The notes under the pieces: generated by a model
Database searches by the model: none
Told to the model about the DNA's origin: nothing
Seen by the model: only the letters and a program-made list of their open reading frames with translations
From: Putridiphycobacter roseus
Lineage (GTDB): Bacteria; Bacteroidota; Bacteroidia; Flavobacteriales_D; Crocinitomicaceae
NCBI RefSeq assembly: GCF_003234935.1
Contig: NZ_QKSB01000002.1
Coordinates: 62,001 to 126,000 of the forward strand
Direction: 5' to 3'
DNA length: 64,000 nucleotides
In this document: piece by piece, positions 16,473-25,273 of the stretch
Layout of the letters: the number at the start of each line of letters is the position of its first letter
Position numbering within the stretch: the first letter of the stretch is position 1
Program-made: the position numbers and the translations under genes

Positions 16473-18041
16473 ATGAAACGTGTAATTTTACTTTCTTTCT
16501 TATGGTTACTATTGCATAATAGTCATGCACAAGTCACATGGGCTGATCAAGCAGCAGCAGTTTTTTATGCCAACTGTACCCAATGTCATAATCCAAATGG
16601 CGTAGCACCAAATTCTTTTTTAACTTACGCAACAACTGCTAACTACGCCCCTTTAATACAAGCATATGTAAGCAATAACATGATGCCCCCTTGGTCGGCA
16701 GATACTTCTTTTCAACATTATTCCCAAGAGAGAGTATTGACCCAAACTGATAGGGACATTATATTAGATTGGGTAATGGATGGATCATTAAGTGGTGATT
16801 TAAACCAGGCTCCTCCTCCACCAGTATATAACAACAACCAACAATTACCAGGTGCGCCAGATTTAGTAATAAATGCACCGACTTATATGAGCAAAGCTAC
16901 TAACTTATCAGATGATTATGTTTGTTTTGTTATTCCTTCTGGCTTGTTACAAGATAAAAAAATAAAAGCATTTGAAATTATACCCGGAAATTTAGAAACG
17001 GTACACCACTGTTTGGTATATAAGGATTCCTCAAATAGTGCAACTACCGACAGTGTTGGCGGTAATTGTGGCGGTCCTTCTGCTGGTGAACTAATGGGCG
17101 CATATACACCTGGGTCTACCCCCATCATTTTTCCTGCAACAAATAATTTTGCAAGTGGCATGATATTAGAAGCAGGAGCCGATATTATTTTAGCCATGCA
17201 CTATCCCGAGGGCTCTTATGGGACTTACGACCAAACTAAAGTACATTTTTATTTTTATGATGAACCCACTCCGAATTTTAGAAAAATATTTGCTAGTCCA
17301 ATACTACAAAACTGGTCTTTTAATATAGCTGCAAATTCAATCGATACGGTAGAAGCAACCTTTAACGGTGTGGTAAGTAATTTTACACTCCTCAGCGTTT
17401 TTCCACACATGCATTTGGTAGGCAAACAAATAGAGTCATACGCAATTGCTCCTAACAATGACACCATTCCATTTATTCGTATTCCACATTGGGATTTTGA
17501 ATGGCAAGATTTTTATTGGTTTGAATACATGAAAAAAATTCCATTTGGCGCTCAACTATACGCCCGAGGTATTTATGACAACACCGTAAATAATGAGCAC
17601 AACCCAAATTCACCACCTCAAAATATTAACCCAGGCTTAAACACTTCGGATGAAATGTTCTTGGTCTATTTTCATTTTATGGTCTATGCACCAGGAGACG
17701 AATATATAAATGTGGATAGTTTAACCAATCAATTCTTGAGCAAAAGCGTTGTTTTGGAATCGAAATCTTCAAATATTACGGCCTTTCCAAATCCATTTCA
17801 CGATTTTACACAAATTGCATTTACCCTAAATGAACCCAAATATGTAAGTCTATACATCTACGATTTACAAGGTAAATTAGTGAAAAATTTATTTGAAGGA
17901 AACAAATTAAGCGGTTCACATCAGATAGCATGGCATGGAAAAAACGAAATGGGGACTGCAGTAAGTTCTGGTATTTATTTTTATTCCATCCGCATAGATG
18001 GGCAACTCTTTAACGGCAAATTAATTTATCAAAATAACTGA
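16473..18041 (+). CDS. Secreted haem c / copper monooxygenase-like protein with T9SS domain
   Basis: Secreted protein of 522 residues with signal peptide MKRVILLSFLWLLLHNSHAQ. A single haem c site, NCTQCHNPNGVAP (CxxCH), lies at about 34-38, with candidate axial Met residues in NNMMPPW. The middle (about 135-420) resembles the ascorbate-dependent copper type II monooxygenase fold, with candidate copper ligands in VHHCLVY, AMHYPEG and FPHMHLVGKQ. The last 85 residues (FPNPFHDFTQIAFTL to YFYSIRIDG) form a FlgD-like T9SS type A sorting domain. It would sit on the cell surface and could couple electron transfer to an oxygenase-like centre. The substrate is unknown and it is not proven that copper binds. 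It begins 29 bases after the helicase gene. Confidence 0.75.
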   Translation: MKRVILLSFLWLLLHNSHAQVTWADQAAAVFYANCTQCHNPNGVAPNSFLTYATTANYAPLIQAYVSNNMMPPWSADTSFQHYSQERVLTQTDRDIILDWVMDGSLSGDLNQAPPPPVYNNNQQLPGAPDLVINAPTYMSKATNLSDDYVCFVIPSGLLQDKKIKAFEIIPGNLETVHHCLVYKDSSNSATTDSVGGNCGGPSAGELMGAYTPGSTPIIFPATNNFASGMILEAGADIILAMHYPEGSYGTYDQTKVHFYFYDEPTPNFRKIFASPILQNWSFNIAANSIDTVEATFNGVVSNFTLLSVFPHMHLVGKQIESYAIAPNNDTIPFIRIPHWDFEWQDFYWFEYMKKIPFGAQLYARGIYDNTVNNEHNPNSPPQNINPGLNTSDEMFLVYFHFMVYAPGDEYINVDSLTNQFLSKSVVLESKSSNITAFPNPFHDFTQIAFTLNEPKYVSLYIYDLQGKLVKNLFEGNKLSGSHQIAWHGKNEMGTAVSSGIYFYSIRIDGQLFNGKLIYQNN

Positions 18042-18073
18042 TAAATTTGATTGTGTTTAATGCGTTTTAACGC

Positions 18074-18081
18074 TAAATTTG
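18074..18081 (+). promoter_or_regulatory. -7 promoter box for glutathione peroxidase gene
   Basis: TAAATTTG lies 21 bases before ATG 18103, with TTG at 18051-18053 about 20 bases upstream as a possible -33 element. It argues against the in-frame TTG at 18079 as a start. Confidence 0.5.
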
Positions 18082-18102
18082 TATCTCCTAAACAAACTAA
18101 AA

Positions 18103-18591
18103 ATGACCAAAAATATTTACGATTTTGAAGTGAAAAATATCCAAAGTCAACCTGTCCAATTATCAAAGTACAAAAATAAGCCATTCTTAATTGTTAATAC
18201 AGCAAGTCAATGTGGATTAACACCACAGTTTGAGGGATTAGAAAAACTGTATAAAACATATAAAGACCAAGGATTTTCTATATTAGGATTCCCTTGTAAT
18301 CAATTTGGTGGGCAAGAGCCAGGCACTGAAAAAGATATTCAAGAAGGCTGCATGATTAATTATGGCGTAAGTTTCGACATGTTTTCAAAAGTGGATGTGA
18401 ATGGTGAAACAGAAGCCCCTTTATTCACTTATTTAAAAGATAAAAAAGGATCGCTTTTAGGTAAAAAAATAAAGTGGAATTTCACCAAATTTTTAGTAGA
18501 TCAAAATGGTAAAGTAATTAAAAGGTATTCTCCTATAACTAAACCAATGACCATTAGTAAAGACATAGAGAAATTACTGCAAGATAAATAA
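18103..18591 (+). CDS. Glutathione peroxidase-like (thiol peroxidase)
   Basis: Thiol peroxidase of 162 residues that reduces hydrogen peroxide and lipid hydroperoxides; bacterial members usually use thioredoxin rather than glutathione. The peroxidatic Cys is in NTASQCGLTPQFEGLEKLY. The Gln is in FPCNQFGGQEPG, which also holds the resolving-Cys candidate, and the Trp/Asn in KWNFTKFLVD. Together these give the family's Cys-Gln-Trp-Asn tetrad. No signal peptide is present, so it should be cytoplasmic. The start is ATG 18103, because the in-frame TTG at 18079 overlaps the promoter box. It stands between two T9SS-protein genes without an evident link. Confidence 0.87.
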   Translation: MTKNIYDFEVKNIQSQPVQLSKYKNKPFLIVNTASQCGLTPQFEGLEKLYKTYKDQGFSILGFPCNQFGGQEPGTEKDIQEGCMINYGVSFDMFSKVDVNGETEAPLFTYLKDKKGSLLGKKIKWNFTKFLVDQNGKVIKRYSPITKPMTISKDIEKLLQDK

Positions 18592-18753
18592 ATTCACCTA
18601 AAATAATAAGTTTCCTCTTTCACTTGTACAACCTTAAACAATAGATACCAACATGTTGATATCTATTATTTTTCATGTGAAATAAAATTTTATTTTGTTT
18701 TCAGACAACCCTTAGTACATAAAATATGTTTTAAGGGTATAAATCCAAAGATT

Positions 18754-21174
18754 ATGAAAACAAAAATATACTTATTGCTTTTTTTAATGGGGACAATGCC
18801 AATGTTGGCAAGTGCACAAACTAGCACAATCACCTCCATAATTCTTGACTCCACACAATACCAAGTGTGTGACACCACTTATTACATTAACATCTCACCA
18901 CAAGGTACTGATTATAATTCCACCACCTATGGTAACTTTACCTTTTATGGTTCCAATGTAATTAACTCGGTTTACAATGCAGAAGTGATATGGGGAGACG
19001 GTGATACTACTTTACATACCGGAACTGCAGTAACAGTTGGAACTTCAATTATTTGGAATGTTCCAATTTCACATTTATACGCACAAGATGGAATGTATAC
19101 TATTACCGTAAACTTAACAGACCCGACTAGTAATACTACCGTAACCTCTATGTTAGATGTTACTATGGGCGTATGCTCTGCTTGGTTGAACCCACTCGCA
19201 TTTTTAGATTGCAATAACGACGGTATAGTTGACAGTACAATTACCAATGGCATACCTATTACTATTAGCAATGCAAATAACACTTACACGAGTACTTTAA
19301 CACCAAATGGAATATCTTATTACAATGTAATTCCCGGTAATTATACCATAAGCATTGACCCTAGTTGGTTGAGTGCAAATAATTATTTATTATCTAGTAT
19401 TACTCCTTCTTCCATTGATTTTGGATTCAATAATTATGTAACTTCCTTTTATATTGACCTGATTTGTGACCCATCACAGTTTATCGATTACTGTTTAGAT
19501 GGTACCGCTTTTTGTGATGCAAACAATAATGGTGTTTTAGATTCTACAGAAACTGTCTTAGGTTCAGTCCCATTGACATTACTACTACCTAACGGTTCTA
19601 TTTATACAGAGACAACGGATCCAAATGGATTGTATTCATTTAATTTTTTCGACAATTCAGTAACTGGTGGTCAACTTATTGTAGACCAAAATTGGCTCAA
19701 CGCAAATGGTTATTATAACTCTAGTTTCTTTAATGATTCTCTTCCTCCAATATTCTGTGGACTTAATGCAGAAAAAAATATTCCAATTATTTGTGACACC
19801 AATTCATTGAGCGTAGGCTGTATTAATGGTTATGTTTTCTGTGACGACAACTTAAATGGCGTATTAGACAGCAACGAAACAATACATACAAATGCACCTG
19901 TTATCTTAGAAGGAGGTAACTTTTTAATTACGGTATACACAGATTCAAACGGATACTATTCATATACTGGATGGCAATTTGGTATTGGTGACGTATTTGT
20001 AAGTGTAGATCAAAACTGGCAAAGCAACAATTCAGCTTTTATGAACGGAAGTGCTATTTTAATTAACAACTTAAATTGTGCCAACAACAACCAAGTAAAC
20101 TTAGGTTTAAATTGTGTCACAACTGTATCATGTGCTGATTTATGGACTTCGGTAACACCATGGATTGGTTACTACCAAAACACGACTAATTCTGTTTATT
20201 TAAAATACGGTAATTACGGATCTAGTGGGCCAGGTAACTACACAATAACCCTAGATTACCCTTCTGGAGTTACGCCAGTTACCTCTTCAATTAACAACCC
20301 GAACTATACCATTTCAGGAAATACTATTACTTGGACTTTATCTTCTAATTCAAGCTATATGTACCACACAGATGTAATTTACTTTAATACACCTGCAGGA
20401 ATTGTTGACAGTACTTTCCATGTGTTTAGTTCTACTATTTCTTCAGGAACGAACGATTGTGACTCCAGCAATAATTACAGTACATTAGGTATGTATGTTG
20501 GAAATTCTTATGATCCAAATGATAAATCAGTGAATAAACCATTAATCGTGGACCCATCTGTGCAAGATGAATATACTTATGTAATTCGTTTTCAAAATAC
20601 AGGAACAGCGCCAGCACAAGATGTTTACATCATGGATAGCTTAAGTTCAAATTTAGACCTGAGTACTTTTAAATTAATTGAATCTTCTCATCCTATGCAA
20701 TTGGTTGATTTAGGCAATGGCATCCTAAAATTTGATTTTCCTCAAATTTGGTTACCAGACAGTACAACCAATGAACCAGCTAGTCATGGTAATATAGTTT
20801 ATAAAATTAAAGAAAAAACAACTTTGGGAGAAGGAGATATAATTGAAAATACCGCACATATTTTCTTCGATCAAAACCCTGCAATTGTGACTAACACCAC
20901 TAAAAACATCAACACAGTAGGCTTGGGAATTAATACAATTGAAACGATAGGTTTTAATCTATATCCTAACCCTACCGCAGGAGAATTAAACATAGTTACC
21001 GAGCAGAAAGTAGCTGTAATTAATGTGTTTGATTTAAATGGTAAATTGCTAATGAACTACACAACGAATAATGAAATTACTAAGCTGGATGTTTCGCACT
21101 TAAGTAACGGATTGTATACCATTCAAGTAATATCAGATTCAAAATCTTCAAGTACTTTATTTATGAAAAGATAA
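18754..21174 (+). CDS. Large T9SS surface protein with SdrD-like repeats and DUF7619 domain
   Basis: Secreted protein of 806 residues with a signal peptide ending near residue 22 (ASAQ). Three segments around 150-450 have the SdrD-like/Cna-B phrase 'GxxFCDxNxNGVLDSxE' (for example TAFCDANNNGVLDSTE and YVFCDDNLNGVLDSNE), with acidic calcium-type loops. About 575-720 is a DUF7619-type region: SYDPNDKSVNKP, DEYTYVIRFQNTGTAPAQD and IENTAHIFFDQNPAIVTNT. The last 70 residues are a type A sorting domain (NLYPNPTAGELNIV to NGLYTIQVIS). It is presumably a stalk-like surface protein or adhesin; the ligand is unknown. A strong palindromic terminator follows 23 bases after the stop. Confidence 0.82.
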   Translation: MKTKIYLLLFLMGTMPMLASAQTSTITSIILDSTQYQVCDTTYYINISPQGTDYNSTTYGNFTFYGSNVINSVYNAEVIWGDGDTTLHTGTAVTVGTSIIWNVPISHLYAQDGMYTITVNLTDPTSNTTVTSMLDVTMGVCSAWLNPLAFLDCNNDGIVDSTITNGIPITISNANNTYTSTLTPNGISYYNVIPGNYTISIDPSWLSANNYLLSSITPSSIDFGFNNYVTSFYIDLICDPSQFIDYCLDGTAFCDANNNGVLDSTETVLGSVPLTLLLPNGSIYTETTDPNGLYSFNFFDNSVTGGQLIVDQNWLNANGYYNSSFFNDSLPPIFCGLNAEKNIPIICDTNSLSVGCINGYVFCDDNLNGVLDSNETIHTNAPVILEGGNFLITVYTDSNGYYSYTGWQFGIGDVFVSVDQNWQSNNSAFMNGSAILINNLNCANNNQVNLGLNCVTTVSCADLWTSVTPWIGYYQNTTNSVYLKYGNYGSSGPGNYTITLDYPSGVTPVTSSINNPNYTISGNTITWTLSSNSSYMYHTDVIYFNTPAGIVDSTFHVFSSTISSGTNDCDSSNNYSTLGMYVGNSYDPNDKSVNKPLIVDPSVQDEYTYVIRFQNTGTAPAQDVYIMDSLSSNLDLSTFKLIESSHPMQLVDLGNGILKFDFPQIWLPDSTTNEPASHGNIVYKIKEKTTLGEGDIIENTAHIFFDQNPAIVTNTTKNINTVGLGINTIETIGFNLYPNPTAGELNIVTEQKVAVINVFDLNGKLLMNYTTNNEITKLDVSHLSNGLYTIQVISDSKSSSTLFMKR

Positions 21175-21197
21175 TAGATTAAACATTTATAACAATT

Positions 21198-21231
21198 AAA
21201 AAGGCTGTTGCAATTGCAACAGCCTTTTTTT
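21198..21231. terminator. Bidirectional terminator
   Basis: A near-perfect 34-base palindrome, AAAAAGGCTGTTGCAA followed by its complement and a T run, lies between the convergent T9SS-protein gene (plus) and the small lipoprotein gene (minus), whose stop is 3 bases away. Confidence 0.9.
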
Positions 21232-21233
21232 AG

Positions 21234-21437
21234 TTAATGTTCGTGACAATGTACTTCGTAAGTAGTATCGTTTGCTGTATTATGAAAACCATCATTCTCA
21301 ATAGCTTCTAAATCATCTCCGCAAAACTCACCTAATTCAATTTCTTCATCATTATAATCATAATGACATTCTGCACATTTATTACATGAGCTAAATAATA
21401 CAACTGCAAATCCAGTTGCTAAAAGTAGTGTTTTCAT
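21234..21437 (-). CDS. Small Cys/His-rich lipoprotein
   Basis: Short lipoprotein of 67 residues. I start at ATG 21437 (MKTLLLATGFAVVLFSSC), which gives a clean signal peptide and lipobox; the upstream in-frame ATG at 21455 would add only a polar extension. The mature part has Cys-Asn-Lys-Cys-Ala-Glu-Cys-His, a further Cys (FCGDD), and ends VHCHEH. The density of Cys, His and acidic residues in so short a protein suggests metal binding, but no family is recognised. It lies 20 bases downstream of a ZnuD-like receptor gene and probably shares its transcript, so a periplasmic or surface zinc role is a reasonable inference. Confidence 0.6.
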   Translation of the reverse strand: MKTLLLATGFAVVLFSSCNKCAECHYDYNDEEIELGEFCGDDLEAIENDGFHNTANDTTYEVHCHEH

Positions 21438-21457
21438 TTTTTTTGTGTTTTTCATAT

Positions 21458-23692
21458 TTACTTGTTTACTTGATTAAATTCATATTTCAATGAAATATGA
21501 AAACTCCTGCCAGGTTGATATATACCCAAACTTTTCAAACTTGAAAGATGCGGAATATATGCAGTATTAAAAATATTTTGGATATTGAAACTTGAACTGA
21601 ATTGATTTTCATTACCAAATTTGAAATTAAAATTTAGGTGATACAAAGCGTAAGATTTCGATTTACTCTCAATAAACGAAACCCTATTCTGAGCGGCATA
21701 ATACGTATGTTGAATTGCAATATTTTCAATTTTAAATTTAGTTTTCATATCCAAGTCAAATCTGATTTGATTTTTTATATTGAAAGGAGGAATTAAAGGT
21801 AGCGCTTCTAATTGCTGATCTTGTGCATACATCAAAGTTGCATTAGATTCAAAGTGAATCCAGTGCATGGAATGAGGATGAAAGTGAATGGCAAAATCTG
21901 CACCATACAAAGTGGCATACTCAGCTTGGGTATATTCAAAAACTTGATAACCATCAATGACAGAAGCTGTAGGCTGAATATAAATAAAATCATAGATCAA
22001 ATTAAAAAATGGATTGATCGTAAATTCTAAATCATGGAACTTGGTCGCCAAATTAAAATCTAATTGGGTCGCCTTTTCAGTCTCCAAAGCAATATTACCT
22101 TGTTCAAATCGATTGGATCCATGATGAATGCCAGAAGATAATAATTCTGAGGTAGAAGGTGCTCTAAAACCACTAGTACCATTTAGTCGTAAGTCAAGAT
22201 GCTTCGTTAAGTACGCCACTCCTACGGCATAATTCATTCCTAAATAACTGTCCTTAAATGCTGTAAAATCGCCTGTTTGAGTGGTACTGATATATCTTTG
22301 ATCCATCCTTCCTCCCGCTTGAAAGCGCCAATTATTATAATTAATATTAAACAAACCATACCCTCCAATATCCTTTGTAATCGCATCCGGGATCAAATAC
22401 TCTACCGCAAATTCACCATTTTTATTTTGTTGTAGCATCCCTTGACTTCCAAAAGTAAAAAATGCATAGTCTTTTATTTTAAATCGCCATTTAAATTGAT
22501 ACAATGAATTGTTAAGGTGCAAAATGATATCTGGCGTCAATAATTTCTCTTCATATTCATTCAAGTGGTTTATGGTGTGACCTAAAGTGAAGAAGAAGGT
22601 ACTTTTTTTAAAAAATATTTTTTGTTCCAATGAAAAATAATGATTTTGAATAACTTGAGCCGGTGAATTTATTTTTCTTGATTGTTGACTAGTTTCATAT
22701 GTTTCTGCGGTTGTCGCTACATCATGAGAATGACCTGGCAATCCTATCCTTGCCCTATTGAAATCGTAATTGAATTTTGCAACCCAATTCTTGTGATTAT
22801 ATCCCAAAACAACCTTATTGGCTACTTGATTCACCCTGGAATTCGACAAATAATTTCCGTTTGGTAATCTATAATCAGCATGATTACTGTAATTTCCATA
22901 GACATTTAATTTAAATTTATTTTTAGAAAACCGATAAGCACCTGTACTATTTGTCCCCATTGTATTGGTATTAAAACCAGTTTCAAAACTAAAAGATTGT
23001 GTATTATTCTCGACAAATTTTTCATCTTGAAAGAATAAAACACCACCCAATGCATCCGCTCCATATAAAAGAGAAGCGGGACCTTTTACGACCGAAACAT
23101 CTCCTATTCCCAAACTAGTGATCGGTAAACCATGGTCACTGCCCCATTGTTGATTTTGAATCCTTAGTGAGTTGACATAGGTAACTACCCTACTACCACT
23201 CAAACCTCTGATGGAAGTTTTATTAATTCCTGGTCCCAAGGTGGTAACATCTACGCCTGGTAAGTGTGCCAATTTTTCACCGAGTGATTCATTTTTCAAA
23301 ATCGATAATGATGCTAATTCAACCGTTTGAATACTGGTTATATTTTCCCTTTGAATACCCGTCTCACTGCTCACTATCACCCGATCTAAAACCCTATGCT
23401 CTAATAAAAGCTCTAGTCTCAAAGTATCATCAGCTTGTATAAAATACTCCCCCAATAGTGGATGGTAACCAGTATGCGTTACCTTGACAATATAGGATGC
23501 ATTTGCCATTTTTTTTAAAGTAGCTACACCAGCTTCATTCGTTAAAACACTCACCCCTAACGCATTGATTTGGATCAATGCATTGGGAATAGCTTGCTTA
23601 TTTTCGTCTACGATTAGTATATGTGATTCTTGATCCTGCGCTTGCGCTAAAAAGTTAAGACCAAAAAGAAAGAGTAAAAGAATATTTTTCAT
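21458..23692 (-). CDS. TonB-dependent receptor, ZnuD-like
   Basis: Outer-membrane active transporter of 744 residues from ATG 23692 (signal peptide MKNILLLFLFGLNFLAQAQ; the upstream in-frame TTG at 23731 lies in the operator region). An N-terminal carboxypeptidase-like domain (about 25-110) is followed by the plug with IQTVELASLSILKN, LPGVDVTTLGPGINKTSIRG and VKGPASLLYGADALGGV. The barrel ends in SFHISLKYEFN. A loop reads RARIGLPGHSHDVATTAETYE. 'GLPGHSH' is characteristic of ZnuD-type zinc receptors, where the His binds metal. The gene is divergent from a Fur/Zur-type repressor, with two palindromic sites between. Zinc import is inferred; another transition metal or haem is possible. Confidence 0.8.
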   Translation of the reverse strand: MKNILLLFLFGLNFLAQAQDQESHILIVDENKQAIPNALIQINALGVSVLTNEAGVATLKKMANASYIVKVTHTGYHPLLGEYFIQADDTLRLELLLEHRVLDRVIVSSETGIQRENITSIQTVELASLSILKNESLGEKLAHLPGVDVTTLGPGINKTSIRGLSGSRVVTYVNSLRIQNQQWGSDHGLPITSLGIGDVSVVKGPASLLYGADALGGVLFFQDEKFVENNTQSFSFETGFNTNTMGTNSTGAYRFSKNKFKLNVYGNYSNHADYRLPNGNYLSNSRVNQVANKVVLGYNHKNWVAKFNYDFNRARIGLPGHSHDVATTAETYETSQQSRKINSPAQVIQNHYFSLEQKIFFKKSTFFFTLGHTINHLNEYEEKLLTPDIILHLNNSLYQFKWRFKIKDYAFFTFGSQGMLQQNKNGEFAVEYLIPDAITKDIGGYGLFNINYNNWRFQAGGRMDQRYISTTQTGDFTAFKDSYLGMNYAVGVAYLTKHLDLRLNGTSGFRAPSTSELLSSGIHHGSNRFEQGNIALETEKATQLDFNLATKFHDLEFTINPFFNLIYDFIYIQPTASVIDGYQVFEYTQAEYATLYGADFAIHFHPHSMHWIHFESNATLMYAQDQQLEALPLIPPFNIKNQIRFDLDMKTKFKIENIAIQHTYYAAQNRVSFIESKSKSYALYHLNFNFKFGNENQFSSSFNIQNIFNTAYIPHLSSLKSLGIYQPGRSFHISLKYEFNQVNK

Positions 23693-23696
23693 AGAT

Positions 23697-23713
23697 TTGC
23701 AATAATGTTGCAA
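23697..23713. promoter_or_regulatory. Predicted Fur/Zur-type operator 1
   Basis: TTGCAATAATGTTGCAA is a 17-base palindrome overlapping the receptor's -7 box (23711-23718, minus). Its arms recur in operator 2, so it is the likely binding site of the divergent Fur-family protein. Confidence 0.6.
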
Positions 23714-23718
23714 AGATA
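23711..23718 (-). promoter_or_regulatory. -7 promoter box of the ZnuD-like receptor gene
   Basis: CAAAGATA reads TATCTTTG on the minus strand, a perfect TAnnTTTG box, 18 bases before ATG 23692. It lies partly inside operator 1, which fits repression by promoter occlusion. Confidence 0.55.
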
Positions 23719-23725
23719 AATTATT

Positions 23726-23742
23726 TTGCAACTTTGTTGCAT
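23726..23742. promoter_or_regulatory. Predicted Fur/Zur-type operator 2
   Basis: TTGCAACTTTGTTGCAT contains the perfect arms TGCAAC/GTTGCA around TTT. It is centred 29 bases from operator 1 and ends 6 bases before ATG 23749 of the repressor gene, so it could control that gene itself. Confidence 0.6.
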
Positions 23743-23748
23743 AGTTTT

Positions 23749-24168
23749 ATGGAGAATTTATTAACAAAAAAAAACATTAGAGTAACTGATTTTAGAACCA
23801 GTGTGTTAGAGATATTCTTGAAGTATAAAAATGCAATTTCTATTACTGTAATCGAAGAGAATTTAGAAAAATATGATAGAATTACCTTATATAGAACGAT
23901 TAAAACTTTTCTAAAAAAAGGTTTAATTCACGAAATAAATGTCGCAGGGGAGAGTACAAAACTAGCTTTATGTGGACAAGAGTGCATGCCTGACAATCAC
24001 CAGCACAATCATTTACACTTTCATTGCAATCAATGTCTCAATGTATATTGCCTACCTATTCCCGACCCTCACAAGGTAGAATTGAAAAATTTTAAAATAG
24101 ACGAATACGAAATAATCGCAAGTGGCACTTGTAATAATTGTCTTAATCAAACCAACCTTTCTTCTTAA
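23749..24168 (+). CDS. Fur-family metalloregulator (Zur-like)
   Basis: DNA-binding repressor of 139 residues. The winged-helix part has RVTDFRTSVLEIFLKY and the recognition segment DRITLYRTIKTFLKKGLI, both standard for the Fur family. The metal region is CMPDNHQHNHLHFHCNQC, with the His cluster and first CxxC, and the second CxxC is in GTCNNC, so the structural Cys4 zinc site is complete. ATG 23749 is chosen over TTG 23734 because the latter falls in an operator. It is divergent from a ZnuD-like receptor with two shared operators, so zinc sensing (Zur) is more likely than iron sensing, though sequence alone does not settle it. The 3' end overlaps corA by 26 bases, convergently. Confidence 0.82.
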   Translation: MENLLTKKNIRVTDFRTSVLEIFLKYKNAISITVIEENLEKYDRITLYRTIKTFLKKGLIHEINVAGESTKLALCGQECMPDNHQHNHLHFHCNQCLNVYCLPIPDPHKVELKNFKIDEYEIIASGTCNNCLNQTNLSS

Positions 24169-25159
24169 AGTAAAAAATGATACTGATTACCATTACCGCC
24201 ATAATTCCTAATAAAATATAGTATCCATTTGCAGTATTTAATTCCGGCATATTTTTAAAGTTCATGCCATATATTCCTGCCATAAAAGTAAGTGGAATAA
24301 AAATTACAGAAAGTACCGTTAAGGTCTTCATCACTTCATTTAGGCGGTGACTTTGAATGTTAAACATTAAATTAATTGAACTTTCTAATTGTTGCAAATC
24401 AAAATCAATGTCATCTATCATAAAATTAGCTTGCTCTTTTAACTCACTAAAATAATTAGTCTCAAAGTTTTCTAACTGAATTTTATCAAAACGATTAATG
24501 GCATCTCTTAAGGAACTAATGGCTTTTTTAAGTATAAATAAATCCTGTTTATTATTCTCTAGTTTTACCGCAAATTCAGGACTAGGTTTAACATTACTCA
24601 AATCTTTTAAGTGCTGTATTTTTTCAAATAAAACTTCATAAGTTTCAAAATAATTATCAATGATTGCTTCAATTACCAAATAGAGTAAATAGTCGGCATT
24701 TTTCTTTCTAACCACCCCTTTATTATCAGAAATTCTTTCACGAATATGACCAAAATAATCCCCTTTAATTTCTTGTATACTCCACAAGAAATTAGGACCG
24801 CAAACAAACATCATTTGCTCGCTCAAAAACTCCTCATTTTTATAATGTATGGCTTTAATCGACATGAATAAACAATTGTCTAATTCAATCACTTTATTCC
24901 TATGATCGTCGTCGCTTAACAAGTTAATTAAAAATTCATCTAAGCCATTTTGAATAATTATTTTCTTAAAATCATTGTCAAAATTTAACCCATAAATATT
25001 CAACCATTGTACACTCGTAGATTTATAATCAAAAACAATATCTTCTACTTTTTTATATTCATTTTTGCTGTAACTCTCTATGGAATACGTATAGCTTGAG
25101 GTTGTTTGTAAAACATTGTCAGATTTATTGGCTTTATTTTTTTTGGGTGATTTACTCAT
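24143..25159 (-). CDS. corA: Magnesium/cobalt transporter CorA
   Basis: Inner-membrane divalent-cation channel of 338 residues, slightly longer than E. coli CorA. The large N-terminal cytoplasmic domain and the long stalk helix (LFILKKAISSLRDAINRFDKI to INLMFNIQSHRLNEVMKTL) precede two transmembrane helices near the C-terminus. Between them lies the invariant YGMNFKNMPE selectivity motif (GMN). The N-terminus is Lys/Asn-rich. A hairpin at 25232-25264 separates it from the SET-domain gene upstream. With mgtC and the SET gene it forms a same-strand group in which two of three members relate to magnesium. CorA normally allows constitutive magnesium uptake gated by intracellular magnesium. Confidence 0.92.
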   Translation of the reverse strand: MSKSPKKNKANKSDNVLQTTSSYTYSIESYSKNEYKKVEDIVFDYKSTSVQWLNIYGLNFDNDFKKIIIQNGLDEFLINLLSDDDHRNKVIELDNCLFMSIKAIHYKNEEFLSEQMMFVCGPNFLWSIQEIKGDYFGHIRERISDNKGVVRKKNADYLLYLVIEAIIDNYFETYEVLFEKIQHLKDLSNVKPSPEFAVKLENNKQDLFILKKAISSLRDAINRFDKIQLENFETNYFSELKEQANFMIDDIDFDLQQLESSINLMFNIQSHRLNEVMKTLTVLSVIFIPLTFMAGIYGMNFKNMPELNTANGYYILLGIMAVMVISIIFYFKKKGWFD

Positions 25160-25231
25160 TTAAAAAAATTTATTCGAATTGATTTTATAGAAAACAAGGT
25201 AAGTAATTATTTTCATAAGCACACCAAAAAT

Positions 25232-25264
25232 CAAAAGTCCTAGCCTACTGCGGTAAGACTTTTG
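25232..25264 (-). terminator. Hairpin between SET-domain and corA genes
   Basis: On the minus strand CAAAAGTC pairs perfectly with GACTTTTG across a 17-base loop, followed by ATTTTTGG. It is a weak terminator or attenuator between the SET-domain gene and corA. Confidence 0.45.
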
Positions 25265-25273
25265 AATATTTCA

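Noticed and set aside
23734..23748. TTG start for the Fur-family regulator
   Set aside because: It lies inside the predicted operator; ATG 23749 gives the usual length.
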